Assembly (NCBI GenBank): GCA_028023455.1
Contig: JAQFVV010006342.1
Location: forward strand, 62,001-126,000
Source of the DNA: Epiperipatus broadwayi
Lineage: Eukaryota > Onychophora > Udeonychophora > Euonychophora > Peripatidae
Reading direction: 5' to 3'
Length of the DNA stretch: 64,000 nt
Shown here: piece after piece, positions 12,587 to 22,674 of the stretch
Layout: every line of letters begins with the position of its first letter
How positions within the stretch are numbered: the stretch's first letter is position 1
Notes under the pieces: generated by a model
What the model saw: the letters and a program-made list of their open reading frames with translations, nothing else
Database searches by the model: none
Told to the model about the DNA's origin: nothing
Translations under genes and position numbers: made by a program

Positions 12587-13245
12587 TAAAACAAATCATA
12601 AATTTTGTAACTTGCTTTTAAGCTTGCCTTTAAATGATCACTAGATGGAGCTTACCAATAACTCTAAACAAGCTTTATTTTTATAAGTGTCAAAAGAGAA
12701 AGAATTCAAAATCTCTATTGTCAAGTCCCTACCTCCAGACCAATTGGTTTCAATCTTATGCTTACCTCAGTGGAGGGCTAAGACTCTAGAAACTAGATCT
12801 AAAATACTAACTCAAAAGTCAGCACTTATAAAATGCATTTCTATCAATTTGAAAGTCTAAACTTTTCAGACATGTAAAAGTCTTCAAATCCAGATTTTCA
12901 AACCCGATAGCTATATTGGTCTGAATTCAGCTCAGTTTTACCATATAGTAAAAGCCTCTGCAATATAGCATTGCAAAAACCTTCAAAGGTATGCTTATAA
13001 TAATTAATAAAACAAGTCATAGATTTCATAACTTGCTTTTAAGCTTGCATTTAAATGATCACTAGATGGAGCTTACCAATAGCTCTAAACAAGCTTTATT
13101 TTTATAAGTGCCGAAAGAGAAAAAATTCAAAATCTCTATCGTTAAAGTTCCTACCTCCAGACTAATTGGTTTCAAGCTTAAGGCTTACCTCAGTAGAGAG
13201 CTAAACTCTCAAAACTAGCTATTGGTAAGCTCCATCTAGTGATCA
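12581..13245. repeat. Two direct ~220-bp repeats plus a short inverted end
   Basis: Unit one (12581-about 12800) and unit two (13002-about 13222) both start aattaataaaacaa. They share 'gatcactagatggagcttac' and 'aacaagctttatttttataa', offset by 421 bases. The right end (about 13220-13245) reads ctattggtaagctccatcta, an inverted copy of the block near the start of each unit. Part of the spacer resembles the loop of the foldback element at 1251-1561, so the two loci probably share an ancestral family. Confidence 0.75.
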
Positions 13246-13270
13246 TATATATATATATATATATATATAT

Positions 13271-15046
13271 TGTAACAGGATCACCATTTTTTTAACCTAT
13301 AATGCAATATGCATATATATATATATATATATATAACTACAAACATATTTATGCCTGTCATGTATATTTTATGCCTTTTTCTTCCTTTTAATTCAACAAC
13401 CCTTTTTATTTTATTGGAATTGATAACATCCAGTCAAGTTTGTAAAAATGGTTACATTAATACATTGGACTGTTAACATAACATAATTACCCTCTTCAGA
13501 TTGTAAGAATTCAACAAACACACACAAAAAAATTAGATTAAAACATTTGGAGATCCACTATTTCTTGCCCAGCATATTTATGAGTATCACTTTATGACCT
13601 CAAGCACCAATCTTATATTAATATAAGAATTATGTGGGAAGAGCTGGAATACCAATAAGTAGAATCATAAGATAGTAACTCTTGACTAGCTCACTCAAGG
13701 TGGGTGATTATTTAATCATGGGAAATATACAGGGGGGGGGGGTATACTACAGGAGACACACTTTCTTCAATCAAATAGTTATTACATTAATTTTAAATTC
13801 TAGTAATCTAACAAACTTATAAACTTAAAAACAAAGAAATAACACAAATATACATAAGTTTCATTTAACTTTAATCTTATAATTTTTATTTCTATATTAA
13901 TTATAGGACCCGATTACTTTGTGCTCAAAATGATGAGAAACACATGCATACACACACCCTGCATAGGAAATAGGAATATAAAAAAATGCAATAGAAAATA
14001 CAAATAAAAGGAAAATCTATCAGATTTATCTGGCTACACAATAAAAAATCACTTTAAGTTCAGAAAAAGAGTTAATTAATAATGTTTATGCGAAAAGTTT
14101 ATGTGTAGTTAAAACACACTAACATTTGAAATATTAGACGAATATAGGTGGTAAATGTGCACATTACCTGAATTTTTTTCTTCCATGTGGAAAACTAAAG
14201 GTGAAATACTTTTTTTTAATATGTATTGCATTTGACATAATGGCCATAGAAGTAGGTGATTTTGGTGGTCCGATTTGCTTTATTGATTTTTTATCTGCTA
14301 ATATTGTTGAAGCTTGATCTTGGTATCAGTGTGACTGGTTCCCATTAATAATATTCACTCATCCTGCAGCAACTTCAGTATCTTCAGGGACAGGATTGTA
14401 AAGCCTAGCATGCTTACAACTCTACCCCAACCTGCTCATAATTGATGAAGATCTTTTCATTACTATAGACGAAGCAAATAAATATTATTTTCTTTAATTT
14501 TTAAACATGTCAACTGGATTTCCAACAGCAAATTAGAACACGAATAATTATAATCTTTTTTAATTTTCTTTTTATAGTCCCTCTCCCTTTTTTTTCTAGA
14601 ATGTTCTACCACTCAAATCTGGATTCTTTTAGAACAAAAGCAAAAGGTTTTAGCACCTCAAAAATGATTTTTACTCTCCTTAATTAAATTCTTCAGATAT
14701 AGATCAAGGTATTCTTCAAGATTTTTTTTTCATTTAATCTCTTTAAAATAAAATTTAAGGACTTCAACCTTGCAAATAAAATATATTTCTATCTGCATTT
14801 TTCTTTTTTTGTTAATAATATTAATATTTTCATTTCATACAGCACTATAAACATGCATTTCCAAAAACAAAGAGCACACATACCCCCATCCCTCTTGTTT
14901 AGTTTAACCTTTTAAATTGCTACTTAGAATTATAAATATAAATATGAAAAATAAATAAAATAAAAAAATTCAATTAATTAGGCTATATTGACATATGTAT
15001 AGGAAAGTTTACTTTTTGAAAAGTGATCAAACTCAGCCTTGTTTCA
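13271..15046. mobile_element. Candidate solo LTR, diverged relative of the 15.46-kb LTRs
   Basis: The stretch begins tgtaacaggatcaccat directly after an (AT)n tract and ends ccttgtttca directly before another (AT)n tract. The two well-supported LTRs of the neighbouring element begin with t(g/a)taaccggaccaccat and end ctgtttca, so the terminal 17 bases and the TG...CA ends agree. Beyond it, from 15067, lies an R1 right half whose left half is at 12255-12510, as expected if the element inserted into R1's internal (AT)n. I see no coding sequence. A second (AT)n tract at about 13313-13335 lies inside. I have not aligned the interior to the other LTRs, so family membership rests on the ends and context. 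Confidence 0.5.
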
Positions 15047-15066
15047 ATATATATATATATATATAT

Positions 15067-15245
15067 ATGAGATGGTGATTTGGACCAATTGATGAGTGCT
15101 GGTTCAATATGAAATACATTTATTGGAGATCATTTATCTTTTTTATGTGTACATGGTCATGTGTATCAGTTATATAAAATGGAATAGATGCCTCTGGAGA
15201 GCTTTAAAGTTTGAGTTCAAGTCCTTTTAAATTACATTAAGTTTA
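15067..15245 (+). repeat. R1 repeat, right half, after (AT)n
   Basis: The sequence starts 'gagatggtgatttggaccaa' immediately after (AT)n and continues 'gatgagtgctggttcaatat' and 'ggagatcatttatctttttt'. It ends with the tRNA-like block 'agtttgagttcaagtccttt'. It completes the left half at 12255-12510. Confidence 0.72.
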
Positions 15246-15266
15246 GTAAAGATAATACACATAGAT

Positions 15267-15307
<41 letters not shown>

Positions 15308-15393
15308 AAACAGCATTAAACTGTTGCACAGTTAATATTCATTAATTTTATATTTAAAATTTAAAGCACATGTGCAACAGTTTAATGCTGTTT
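15308..15393. repeat. Small perfect-arm hairpin
   Basis: Arms 15308-15329 and 15372-15393 are exact 22-base reverse complements, with a 42-base AT-rich loop. An (AT)n tract lies directly to its left. It may be a very small MITE. Confidence 0.75.
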
Positions 15394-15460
15394 GTATATT
15401 ATAGTTTATAAAAAAAACATCGTGCTATATAAAATAATTGACTTATATATATATATATAT

Positions 15461-17779
15461 TATAACCGGACCACCATACAACCTCTTTCTTACCTTGGTT
15501 GTAACAATTTCCTGATGAGCATGTTGCAGGAAGGACCTATCGATTGGCATTCCCCAATGCAGATGTTAACCCCCTCCCTACAACAATATTTACTGCTCAT
15601 CAGAGGATGTAGCACCATAGAGGCTGGAAGCATCTAGACATTTCTATGTTTGGGTTTCTAAATGAGGCCACTAGAGTTCCATCTCACTACAACCTGACTT
15701 ACTTAGGTCTAGTTATGCCAGACATAGCTCAGGAGGCATGAGATTCTCATGAACAAGTGCACTGGATGATGAGTGATGCAATAACAAAAAAAAATAGAAT
15801 TGAACAACTGGATAACTAAAATTAATTTTAAGTAACAATAATTTTATTTAATAACAGGTTTAAATAAATGTCCATCAAACAAAATATTTCATTGACAGTC
15901 CATTGTGTTCATTCGGCCTACTCCAATAACATTTTTATATGATTAAAGAATGTAGTTTGTTGAGAGTATAATAAAGTCCTTCTTTCAATTGTTCTTTACA
16001 GTTTACATCTTTAATCATTTAGTTAATCCACAGAGAGGAGTGTGATATATTAAGACAACAGAGAGAGTAATGAAGACAACTGGTAGCATTTAATTCAGAG
16101 TTCCACCTAATTCCACAAATATTTATTTACAGTCCATTGTGTATCTTAGTATACATCCAGTAATAGGGCAATCTGAATTAAAGAATGCAAGTTCTTTAAC
16201 AATTTACATTTTACACCTAATTCCGAGTTCCACTTAATTCACAAATAGTTTATTTACAGTCCATTGTGCATCTTGGTATGTATCCAATAATAGGGCAATA
16301 TGAATTAAAGAATGCAAGTTCTTTAATAATTTACGTTTTATGTCTAATTCAGAGTTCCACTTAACTTTAAGTGAGTTAAAGCATAATACATATATTTTTA
16401 TTCATGGTTATCCACATCCAGGTTTGAATCCATGCTTTAATTCAAATGTATCTGCAGATAAGAAGTCAATCCTTATTAAAAATGCCTTTTGATTATAAAT
16501 ATCTTTAATATTTATACTTTATCATTAATGAAACGTATTTCACATAATTCATTTTAAGACAGATGTTTGTTTTGTTTTTTATTTCTATAAACACATATAG
16601 GTATTGAATAAAATACCTTTTGATTATTGACATTTTAGACATCAAGCATTTACAATTTATTATTAATAAATGTATTTTCACATAATTCATTTTAAGAAAG
16701 ATGTTTGTTTGGGTTTTTATTTTTATAAACACGTATAAATATTGAATAAAATGCCTTTTCATTTTAAGAAAGATGTTTGTTTGGGTTTTTATTTTTATAA
16801 ACACGTATAAATATTGAATAAAATGCCTTTTGATTATAGATATTTTTAATATTTATCATTAATAAAACATATTTTCACATAATTCATTTTGAGAAAGATG
16901 TTTTCTTTGTTCTTTTATAAACACATATAAGTATTGTATATTCTTATAAAATTGTTATCTTCATTCATTTTTTTATCCAGTCTGTTCCATCAAAAGGGGT
17001 GTTTCATTTACTTTGAACGGCAGTATTCACTATCATGATGATTACCCAGGCAAATCTCAGAGAATCATGGCTTGATGAAGAGAGAAAGCTGTTAAGGGTT
17101 AGCCTTCCATCATTGTGATATCCTTAATAATATGTTCCTTTTTCATTATTACCAGTGGCTATAATTATTGTATTCCTAGGTTCCTTAAAATCAGGTATCA
17201 ATTTAATAGTCAAGAAACACTTGGATGAAACTTTTAATATTTTAACTCTTCACTTTACCTACTTTTTAAATTTTTTTTTTTTAAAAAATCTCTTTCAAAA
17301 TCTATTCAAAGTCTCTTCTTTAAAAATCCAATCTAATCTGCCCTGAACTTCCAACTTGACTATTTATATTCTGACCTCCAGATTGATTATGCAGCTCAGC
17401 CCACTGTATTTTATTTGTTGCACTGTTTTCATTTAAGCCCAAGTGCTCTTTTCTCTTCCCAAGGATTGGACGATATTTTTCGCAGGACAGATAATGAACT
17501 AGGAGGATTAATTCATGTTTTCCAATTTATTAACACTGCCTCAAGCTATTATCACACTTTATTTGAAAATATCGTTCCAAAAATTAAAAATGTAATCTTT
17601 TTAATAAATGCCAGTTATTATTTACATTGTAATTTAAAACTATAAAATCAATAATGATTTTCTTTTAACTATAAACTTTTTGCTTTATTTTTTTTTAATT
17701 TGATCAAATCATGTAGTCTTTTTTAAATGGGGGGGGGTCTTTTGAATATATATACACATGGAACAGTAGGTCTGTTTCA
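15461..17779 (-). repeat. 3' LTR of the gag-only element
   Basis: This LTR is 2319 bases long. Compared with its partner it has an extra ~123-base tandem unit around 16100-16350 ('cagtccattgtg' and 'gggcaat' occur twice). It also has 52 extra bases near 17000 (ttccatcaaaaggggtg onward) and lacks the ~150-base insertion found in the partner. Short open frames inside it occur in both LTRs and show no protein similarity that I recognise. Confidence 0.88.
16390..16930. repeat. ~125-bp minisatellite inside the 3' LTR
   Basis: Imperfect units contain 'cataattcattttaagaaag', 'tttttataaacacgtataaa' and 'gccttttgattatagatatt'. Unit length is roughly 125 bases with internal deletions. The tandem structure alone produces a 99-codon open frame on the minus strand, which I do not treat as a gene. 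Confidence 0.8.
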
Positions 17780-18371
17780 TTACCCCCCACCAAATTTTGG
17801 GATGAAATCACCTGGAAGTACGATTTTATTCCATATATTGTACACGCCATTTTTCATTACTGTGTCTCTCTACTGGTTTTAGGTTTGCTGATGGAATGGG
17901 TAAGATGAGCCAGGAAAGTGAATACATAAACCACAGCCTCCAATGCCAGAATAAGTAGATGGCCAAGCACAAACTACCAGTACACACTACCCCATGATGT
18001 CATGAGAAAATATATCATTTTTAAGCCCTACCTCCCTTGTACATAGAAAGACCATCTACCTAAGAGTAGGAGCCAGGAAAAATTTGGCACTGAACCAGCC
18101 CTGCTCAGCTTCTGTGAGTCTTAGGGGCTTATCCATATGGTCTATTCATGAGACTGAGGCCTATTTATGAGGCCTATATATACACACTATTGGACTACTC
18201 TAGGAGCTCAACATCCAGGTCTGGATAGTGCTGTGCATTATACTTCAGAGCATCATAACACAATGCACCCAAGCAGCCTTGCTCAATCATCCACCCACCT
18301 CAATATGAAAAACACAAATTCATGCATCACTACATCTCACGCACAAACTTCTTCCATCAGCTGTCTCTATT
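17780..18371 (-). other. Interior 3' region and polypurine tract of the gag-only element
   Basis: This is about 590 bases between the end of gag and the 3' LTR, too short for pol and without pol-like peptides in any frame I read. The candidate polypurine tract lies at 17780-17792. Confidence 0.6.
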
Positions 18372-18707
18372 TTATTGTTCTGAATTATAACTACAACCTG
18401 GTTTGGGAGACTGATAATCAAGATCAGTTCTCCTGTTGCATCTTTCTTGGTTTTGAGGTGATGGACTTCTATTTTGTCCTATTTTTGAGTGTTTTTCAGG
18501 CCATACATTATCATGATGGCTTGCATTTCTAGCCACATCTTTCTGCAAGTTATCAGCAGTATTTGATCTCTTTATAACCCGGGTTTGATATGGGCTATGC
18601 ATATTGCCTATTGAATATCTTCTTTGCCTTTTCCATGGTGGTATCCCATTTCTTTGGTGATGATACCATGGTGGTAGGTCACAGTTGTTATATTTTCGAG
18701 GAGGCAT
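18372..18707 (-). pseudogene. Basic C-terminal part of gag
   Basis: This 111-codon frame on the minus strand is rich in Arg, Lys, Pro and aromatic residues (PPRKYNNCDLPPWYHHQRNG, PPWKRQRRY). That suits an RNA-binding nucleocapsid region, although I see no CCHC zinc knuckle. It starts 23 bases beyond the stop of the capsid-like frame and in another phase, so both a stop and a frameshift separate them in this copy. If expressed it would act in the retrotransposon particle; here it is probably inactive. Confidence 0.6.
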
Positions 18708-18730
18708 TTTTCTTTTGTATCTGATGGCTC

Positions 18731-19195
18731 CTATTCTAGGCCCATCATCTCTTCTATAGGGAGGTTTGTTTTGTAGTTACTTTGCCCCTTTTTTTTGGTT
18801 GCTGATACACTGCAGCTATCATATGCTGTTAGTAGTTCAGCAATCTGCTCAATAGAGCGACGATCAGTCCCAAATAGCATTCTTTCTATGTAACTTGGGA
18901 AGCTGTGCAGTATCAATCTAATAATCTGAAGTTCAGATAGGGGGTCAGAAGTCAAAGCTCTTAACCTGGCCACCTGTCTTCTAAAGAAGGGTGTATAAGG
19001 CTCTCCAGGTGGACATTTCTCTTGTGACACCTTATATTTAATCCCCTTCTGATAATCATCACTCCAGTAGCAGTTCATTAGTGCTCCTTTAAAATCATAA
19101 AAATTTATAGGTTGGGTGAACAGTGAATCCCACCATGCTTGCACTGCACATTGGAGATGACTACATGCTATTGCCAGTTTTGCCTCTTCTGTCAA
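18731..19195 (-). pseudogene. Capsid-like gag segment
   Basis: A 154-codon minus-strand frame carries AVQAWWDSLF, a bulky-aromatic motif common in retrotransposon Gag, then a long run resembling the capsid C-terminal half (EPYTPFFRRQVARLRAL, LILHSFPSYIERMLFGTDRR). The peptide immediately N-terminal to it (about 19195-19320, VSHDVPITNQMSGIVNQFL) is in another frame, so the annotated start is only the first Met after a frameshift. Gag would form the cytoplasmic particle. The same capsid segment occurs in decayed form at 8.17-8.35 kb. Confidence 0.78.
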
Positions 19196-19402
19196 TACAT
19201 TAATACTAAATATCTTTCCAAACTTTTTACATATTCTATAGGTGCTTCATTACAGCTCCCTGAAACAGTTCTAATTTTTAAGAATTGATTTACAATTCCA
19301 GACATCTGGTTAGTTATAGGGACATCATGACTAACTTGCTAATTCTCTTCTTTACTTTCTTTTGGGACTGTTTCTGCCTTTCCTTGTTTAGGCAATGTAT
19401 TG

Positions 19403-20031
19403 CTATTTTTTTATTTCTATCTCTTTTATCTGGGTGGTCAGTATATCCACCTTCTCCTGCATGGATTCTTGGATTCTTATTATCTTTGTATCCATGGCCT
19501 CGCATATCTGGGTCATTTTGACTTCTTGCTCTATTAGTGAGCCTTTTACTTCCTCCACCACTTCCTCCCTAATTTTTAATATTTTGTTAGTCATTTCTCT
19601 TATTAACTGGTTGAACTTTTCATTTTGGCTTTCAGTTATTTCTCTGATTTGTTCTTTCAATTCTCTTTTGTCTTCTTCTCTCTGTTCTCTGTGTTCTTTT
19701 TTATCTTCCTCTCTTTTCTTGTTGTCTTCTTCTCTCTGTTTGTCACTTTTTTGTTGTCTTTTTCTCTGTGTTTACTATGTTCTTTTTTCTCTTTGTCTCT
19801 TTTCTTGTTGTCTTCCTCTCTCTGTTCCTCTCTTTTGTTGTTATCTTTCTCTCTCTGTTCCTCTCTTTTCTTGTTATCTTCTTCTCTCTGTTCTTTATTT
19901 TCTTTTATCATTTCCATTAACTGGGCTAACATGGATGTCTCTCCTGTTCTCTGTGATTGCTTTTGATCATCTGCTTTGTCTTCTTGTTATACTTTCTCAG
20001 GAAGATTCTTTATAGTTTCTGTATTCATCAT
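19403..20031 (-). pseudogene. N-terminal coiled-coil gag segment, frameshifted
   Basis: The likely original start is the ATG at 20031 (MMNTETIKNLPEKV), closed by a stop at 19987-19989. In the same phase, an open run at 19657-19932 follows with many EEQREEDNKKR-like repeats. A different phase at 19403-19660 continues with heptad-like sequence (LIREMTNKILKIREEVVEEV). The whole is highly charged and should form a long coiled coil. The simple gaag/ctct repeat composition also opens frames on the plus strand, which are shadows. At least one stop and two frameshifts make the copy inactive, unless recoding is used. Confidence 0.7.
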
Positions 20032-20338
20032 CTTTTTTGCTGTTGATCTAGTTATCATCAATATTTTTTTTTAAAATTTTATTTGTACTTTTTTATTTCA
20101 ATTTTGATAAGCTTCTCCCTCCATCCATACCATGATTTAACTCCAAGTCTTTGTTATGCCTATTTTATTATTTATGCCATTCATTTTTATGTTGTTGTTT
20201 TTTTTTTAATTTATTTTTCCACCCTTTTTTGAATAAATCACATCATTGCATCATATGCACTACTCATATCACAGAATTGTGATCTGCTTATGCCTATGGA
20301 TAGGCTAGCTAGATAAGGCCTCACTGTAGGGTGAGAAA
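20032..20338 (-). other. Leader between 5' LTR and gag
   Basis: This is the untranslated interval from the 5' LTR boundary to the first gag ATG. A ctcaccctacagtgag hairpin lies just inside the LTR. No standard primer-binding site beginning TGG is visible. Confidence 0.55.
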
Positions 20339-22674
20339 TGTAACCGGACCACCATACAACCCTTTATTACCTTGGTTGTAACAATTTCCTGATGAGCATG
20401 TTGCAGGAAGGACTATCGATTGGCATTCCCCCAATTCAGATGTTAACCCCCCTACAACAATATTTCCTGCTCATCAGAGGATGTAGCATCATAGAGGCTG
20501 GAAGCATCTAGACATTTTTATGTTTGGTTTTCCAAACAGCACCACTAGAGTTCCATCTCACTACAATCTGACTTACTTAGGTCTAGTTATGCCAGACTTA
20601 ACTCAGGAGGCATGAGATTCTCGTGAACAAGTGCATTGGATGATGAATGATGCAATAACAAAAAAAAATAGAATTGAACAACTGGATAACTAAAATTAAT
20701 TTTAAGTAACAATAATTTTATTTAATAACAGGTTTAAATAAATGTCCATCAAACAAAGTATTTCATTGACAGTCCATTGTGTTCCTTCAGCCTACTCCAA
20801 TAACATTTTCATATGACTTAAAGAATGTAGTTTGTTGAGAGTATAATAAAGTTCTTCTTTCAATTGTTCTTTACAGTTTACATCTTTAATCATTTAGTTA
20901 ATCCACAGAGAGGAGTGTGATATATTAAGACAACAGAGAGAATAATGAAGACAACTGGTAGCATTTAATTCAGAGTTCCACTTAATTCCACAAATAGTTT
21001 ATTTACAGTCCATTGTGCATCTTGGTATGTATCCAATAATAGGGCAATATGAATTAAAGAATGCAAGTTCTTTAATAATTTACATTTTATGTCTAATTCA
21101 GAGTTCCAGTTAACTTTAAGTGAGTTAAAGCATAATACATATATTTTTATTCATGGTTATCCACATCCAGGTTTGAATCCATGCTTTAATTCAAATGTAT
21201 CTGCAGATAAGAAGTCAATCCTTATTAAAAATACCTTTTGATTATAGATATCTTCAATATTTATACTTTATCATTAACGAAACGTATTTCACATAATTCA
21301 TTTTAAGGCAGATGTTTGTTTTGTTATTTATTTTTATAAACACATATAGGTATTGAATAAAATACCTTTTGATTATTGACATTGTAGACATCTAGCATTT
21401 ACAATTTATTATTAATAAATGGATTTTCACATAATTCATTTTAAGAAAGATGTTTGTTTGGATTTTTGTTTTTATAAACACGTATAAATATTGAATAAAA
21501 TGCCATTTGATTATAGATATTTTTAATATTTTTCATATGTCATAGCATCGGCCGAGACGCGAACCCACAACCGTCTGCAACCAACTACTTGCTTGCATGG
21601 CAGCTTGTCGATACCTCTACGTGCTAACAACGCAAAGAACATCTTTTTAAAATGAATTATGTTATCCATTTATTAATAATAAAGAAACACTACAATTTTC
21701 ACAAAATTCATTTTGAGAAAGATGTTTGTTTGGGTTTTTATTTTTATAAACACGTATAAATATTGAATAAAATGCCTTTTGATTATAGATATTTTTAATA
21801 TTTATCATTAATAAAACGTATTTTCACATAATTCATTTTGAGAAAGATGTTTTCTTGGTTTTTTTATAACACATATAAGTATTGTATATTCTTATAAAAT
21901 TGTTACCTTCATTCATTTTTTTATCCAGTCTGATGATTACCCAGGCAAATCTCGGAGAATCATGGCTTGATGGAGAAAGCTGTTAAGGGTTAGCCTTCCA
22001 TCATTGTGATATCCTTAATAATATGTTCCTTTTCCATTACCATGGCTATAATTATTGTATTCCTAGGTTCCTTAAAATCAGGTATCAATTTAATAGTAAA
22101 GAAACACTTGGATGAAACTTTTAATATTTTAACTCTTCACTTTTTCTACTTTAAAAAAAATTTTTTTTTTTTAAATCTCTTTCAAAATCTCTTCAGTCTC
22201 TTTTCTTTAAAAATCCAATCTAATCTGCCCTGAACTTCCAACTTGACTATTTATATTCTGACCTCCAGATTGATTATGCAGCTCAACCCACTGTATTTTA
22301 TTTGTTGCACCGCTTTCATTTAAGCCCGAGTGCTCTTTTTTCTTCCCAAGGATTGGACAATATTTTTTGTGGGACAGATAATGAACTATGAGGATTAATT
22401 AATGTTTTCCAATTTATTAAGACTGCCTCAAGCTATTATCACACTTTATTCGAAAACATCGTTCCAAAAATTAAAAATGTAATCTTTTTAATAAATGCCA
22501 GTTTTTATTTACATCGTAATTTAAAACTATAAAATCAACAATGATTTTCTTTTAACTATAAACTTTTTGCTTTATTTCTTTTTTAATTTGATCAAATTAT
22601 GCTAGTCTTTTTTAAATGGGGGGTTGAATATATATACATGTATATATACATGTGGAACATATATATCTGTTTCA
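20339..22674 (-). repeat. 5' LTR of the gag-only element
   Basis: This LTR is 2336 bases long and the partner of 15461-17779. It starts tgtaaccggaccacca and ends ctgtttca. It contains the minisatellite at about 21130-21860 and one ~150-base insertion with tRNA-like boxes (21540-21690) that is missing from the other LTR. Confidence 0.88.
21545..21640 (-). repeat. tRNA-like segment inserted in one LTR only
   Basis: On the minus strand ttagcacgtagagg (21613-21626) fits a Pol III A box. About 45 bases on, gtgggttcgcgtc (21556-21568) fits a B box with two or so mismatches. The segment is richer in GC than its surroundings. No complete cloverleaf is evident, so I call it a SINE head or tRNA relic rather than a tRNA gene. 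Confidence 0.55.

Larger units (their letters stand above)
15461..22674 (-). mobile_element. Gag-only LTR retrotransposon with 2.3-kb LTRs
   Basis: Two direct repeats, 15461-17779 and 20339-22674, flank a 2559-base interior (17780-20338). The boundary is sharp: similarity starts at t(g/a)taaccgg and ends at ctgtttca, so the LTRs have TG...CA ends (TA in the mutated left copy). The only coding remnant in the interior is gag on the minus strand, so the right LTR is the 5' LTR. On that strand a purine tract, ggtggggggtaa, abuts the 3' LTR and fits a polypurine tract. The base run next to the 5' LTR shows no TGG-starting primer-binding site but can form a short ctcac/gtgag hairpin. Pol is absent. 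(TA)n tracts flank both outer ends, so a target duplication cannot be defined. Confidence 0.88.

Noticed and set aside
16505-16804. 99-codon minus-strand frame
   Set aside because: It is produced by the in-phase minisatellite inside the LTR.
19395-20015. Large plus-strand open frames rich in Ser, Leu and Phe
   Set aside because: They are the antisense shadow of the charged coiled-coil gag coding sequence.
17155-22233. A similar 63-75 codon open frame in both LTRs of the gag-only element
   Set aside because: Its presence follows from the LTR duplication. It is AT-rich with Phe/Leu runs from T tracts and matches no known protein.
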